This document shows, piece by piece, positions 62,943 through 64,000 of a stretch of DNA of 64,000 nt (within the stretch, counting starts at the first letter, position 1; each line of letters starts with the position of its first letter). The DNA lies in NCBI RefSeq assembly GCF_010091925.1, contig NZ_WVID01000002.1:1-64000 (forward strand), written 5' to 3'. Source of the DNA: Nostoc sp. B(2019) (lineage in GTDB: Bacteria > Cyanobacteriota > Cyanobacteriia > Cyanobacteriales > Nostocaceae). The position numbers and the translations under genes were made by a program. The notes under the pieces are model-generated. The model saw only the letters and a list, made by a program, of their open reading frames with translations, did no database searches and was not told the DNA's origin.

Positions 62943-63428
62943 TTAAGACATCGCTTGAATGATGTAATCAAAGTAGGGTGATGCTTCGATCGCATCTTCC
63001 GCACTTAGTAAGCCAAGGGAGGCTTTTTTCAGTGAATTGATGGCTTCTACCATTCCTGGTACGGGAACACCCAGTGAGTTATACATTTCCCGCACGCCAA
63101 TTAAACCGATTTTTTCAATTGGCTCTTTGTCGCCGGCAAGCACGCCATAGGTAATCAGGCGCAAGTACCAGCCAAAGTCACGGATACATAGAGAACGCTG
63201 ACGTTCTCCATAAGCATTACCACCGGGTGAAATAAAGTCGGGACGCTTCTGCCAAAGCTGTTTGGTTGCTTCTTGAACAATCTTTTTTTCATTTTCAGCT
63301 AAGGTAGCAGCAATCCGCGTCCGTTGTATGCCGGTTTGCAAAAATTCTTCGATACTCTTGAGTTCGCCACTGCTGGGATAGCGCAGTTCGTCGTCGGCTT
63401 TGAGAATAACTTGGCTAATTACAGTCAT
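62943..63428 (-). CDS. apcD: Allophycocyanin alpha-B chain (ApcD)
   Basis: A 161-residue phycobiliprotein subunit; the ATG at 63428 ([19 protein letters not shown]) gives the exact family length, and an in-frame start five codons up is rejected. The bilin-binding Cys is in [34 protein letters not shown] and [30 protein letters not shown] are typical. ApcD is a terminal emitter of the phycobilisome core and passes energy mainly to photosystem I. It is monocistronic, as usual. Confidence 0.95.
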   Translation of the reverse strand: MTVISQVILKADDELRYPSSGELKSIEEFLQTGIQRTRIAATLAENEKKIVQEATKQLWQKRPDFISPGGNAYGERQRSLCIRDFGWYLRLITYGVLAGDKEPIEKIGLIGVREMYNSLGVPVPGMVEAINSLKKASLGLLSAEDAIEASPYFDYIIQAMS

Positions 63429-63568
63429 GATTATTGCAATCACGCAAATAAATATTATTTGCTAGTTTAACGAGTTGTAGGTACACAAGTGAAGAGAGAT
63501 GGGGGAGATGAGGAGCAGGGGAGCAGGGGGGAGAAATAACTAATGGCTCTGTCCCTGTCTCTTGACAA

Positions 63569-63603
63569 ATGACAAATGACTAATGACCAATGGCTAATGA
63601 CTA
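63569..63603. repeat. Five tandem STRR heptamers including the rlmD start codon
   Basis: ATGACAA, ATGACTA, ATGACCA, ATGGCTA, ATGACTA in perfect 7-nt register (63569-63603). The ATG of the last unit (63597) is the rlmD start. Confidence 0.85.
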
Positions 63604-64000
63604 AAATAATTTGGCAACAGGGTGAATTAATTGAAGTTACGATCGCCGACTTGAATGATACAGGCGATGGGGTAGGACGTTTTGATGAACGCGTAGTATT
63701 TGTCCCGGATACTGTACCAGGCGATCGCGTGGTTGTCCGCTTGATACATGTCAAACCTAAATACGCTCATGGCAAGCTCCAGCAGCTATTGCAACCATCC
63801 CCCCACCGGATTCGACCTAGCTGCATTGTGGCTGATAAGTGCGGTGGTTGCCAGTGGCAACACATTAATTATGATTACCAGCTAGCAGCCAAACGCAATC
63901 AAGTTATCCAAGCTTTGGAACGCATTGGCGGTTTTGTTCAACCACCAGTAGATCCGGTACTCGCGGCTCCTTCTGCTTTAGGCTACCGCAACAAGGCTAC
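63597..64000 (+). CDS. rlmD: 23S rRNA (uracil-5-)-methyltransferase RlmD, 5' part (runs off window)
   Basis: The first 134 codons of a RumA/RlmD-type enzyme. An N-terminal TRAM domain (LIEVTIADLNDTGDGVGRF, FVPDTVPGDRVVVRLIHVK) is followed by the Fe-S cluster motif SCIVADKCGGCQWQH (three of the four Cys) and the start of the methyltransferase part (ALERIGGF). RlmD makes m5U in 23S rRNA. The remainder lies beyond base 64000. The start codon lies in a heptamer repeat, with no clear ribosome-binding site. Confidence 0.9.
   Translation, partial: MTKIIWQQGELIEVTIADLNDTGDGVGRFDERVVFVPDTVPGDRVVVRLIHVKPKYAHGKLQQLLQPSPHRIRPSCIVADKCGGCQWQHINYDYQLAAKRNQVIQALERIGGFVQPPVDPVLAAPSALGYRNKA

Overview
The window is a piece of chromosome from a filamentous cyanobacterium of the Nostocales (Nostoc/Anabaena type). 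The evidence is: a cyanophycinase-cyanophycin synthetase pair, a tandem Flv1-type/Flv3-type flavodiiron pair like the second (B-type) pair of heterocyst formers, allophycocyanin ApcD and a CpcS/CpeS-type bilin lyase, many HIP1 octamers (GCGATCGC), a PEP-CTERM protein, and intergenic heptanucleotide tandem repeats (STRR) and palindromic repeats typical of Nostoc. Species cannot be assigned from sequence reading alone. No rRNA, tRNA or CRISPR array was seen.

Layout. 1-9 kb: 3' end of an IS1634-type transposase, a GT4 glycosyltransferase, two exported proteins, and an RND efflux pump with its membrane-fusion lipoprotein. 9.5-12.8 kb: bilin lyase, HdeD-like membrane protein, Uma2 protein, a broken GNAT remnant, and a two-gene Panacea-domain cassette. 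12.8-17.5 kb: flavodiiron pair, divergent from coaX. 17.7-27.3 kb: hydrolase, Nudix, a small basic protein, argH, a small membrane protein, larB, an OppA-type binding protein, a PIN/nuclease-like tandem, ispF, trmD. 27.3-31.6 kb: long leader with a GTAN8TAC site, then cphB-cphA. 31.7-38.2 kb: tatA, Ser/Thr kinase, cbiT, cdsA, DUF2993 protein, rluB-type synthase, RodZ-like protein. 38.3-43 kb: malQ, Nudix, a VapBC-type module, a frameshifted pentapeptide-repeat gene running in frame into ridA. 43-47.3 kb: pstS-pstC-pstA-pstB with an upstream Pho box. 48-55 kb: bioY, lspA, a proline-rich repeat protein, an FHA-containing class A PBP, and a DUF3038/DUF4335 pair. 55.6-64 kb: apt, a DppB-type permease, purF and purL, a candidate small RNA, apcD, and the 5' part of rlmD.

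Most genes are housekeeping or nitrogen/phosphate/photosynthesis related: nitrogen storage (cphBA), O2 photoreduction (flv), phosphate uptake (pst), purine synthesis and salvage (purL, purF, apt), cell envelope (PBP, lspA, cdsA, RodZ, tatA). The most unusual theme is invasion of genes by short repeats: heptamer or similar repeats lie in frame inside the RND pump and purL, encode the tail of TrmD, and supply the start codons of larB and rlmD. Other points for a second look are the PDDEXK-like/PIN-like pair separated only by an in-frame TAG, the pentapeptide-RidA junction, the Panacea cassette, and several unannotated structured RNA candidates (cphB leader, cphB-cphA spacer, 35.26-35.35 kb, 62.5-62.7 kb).
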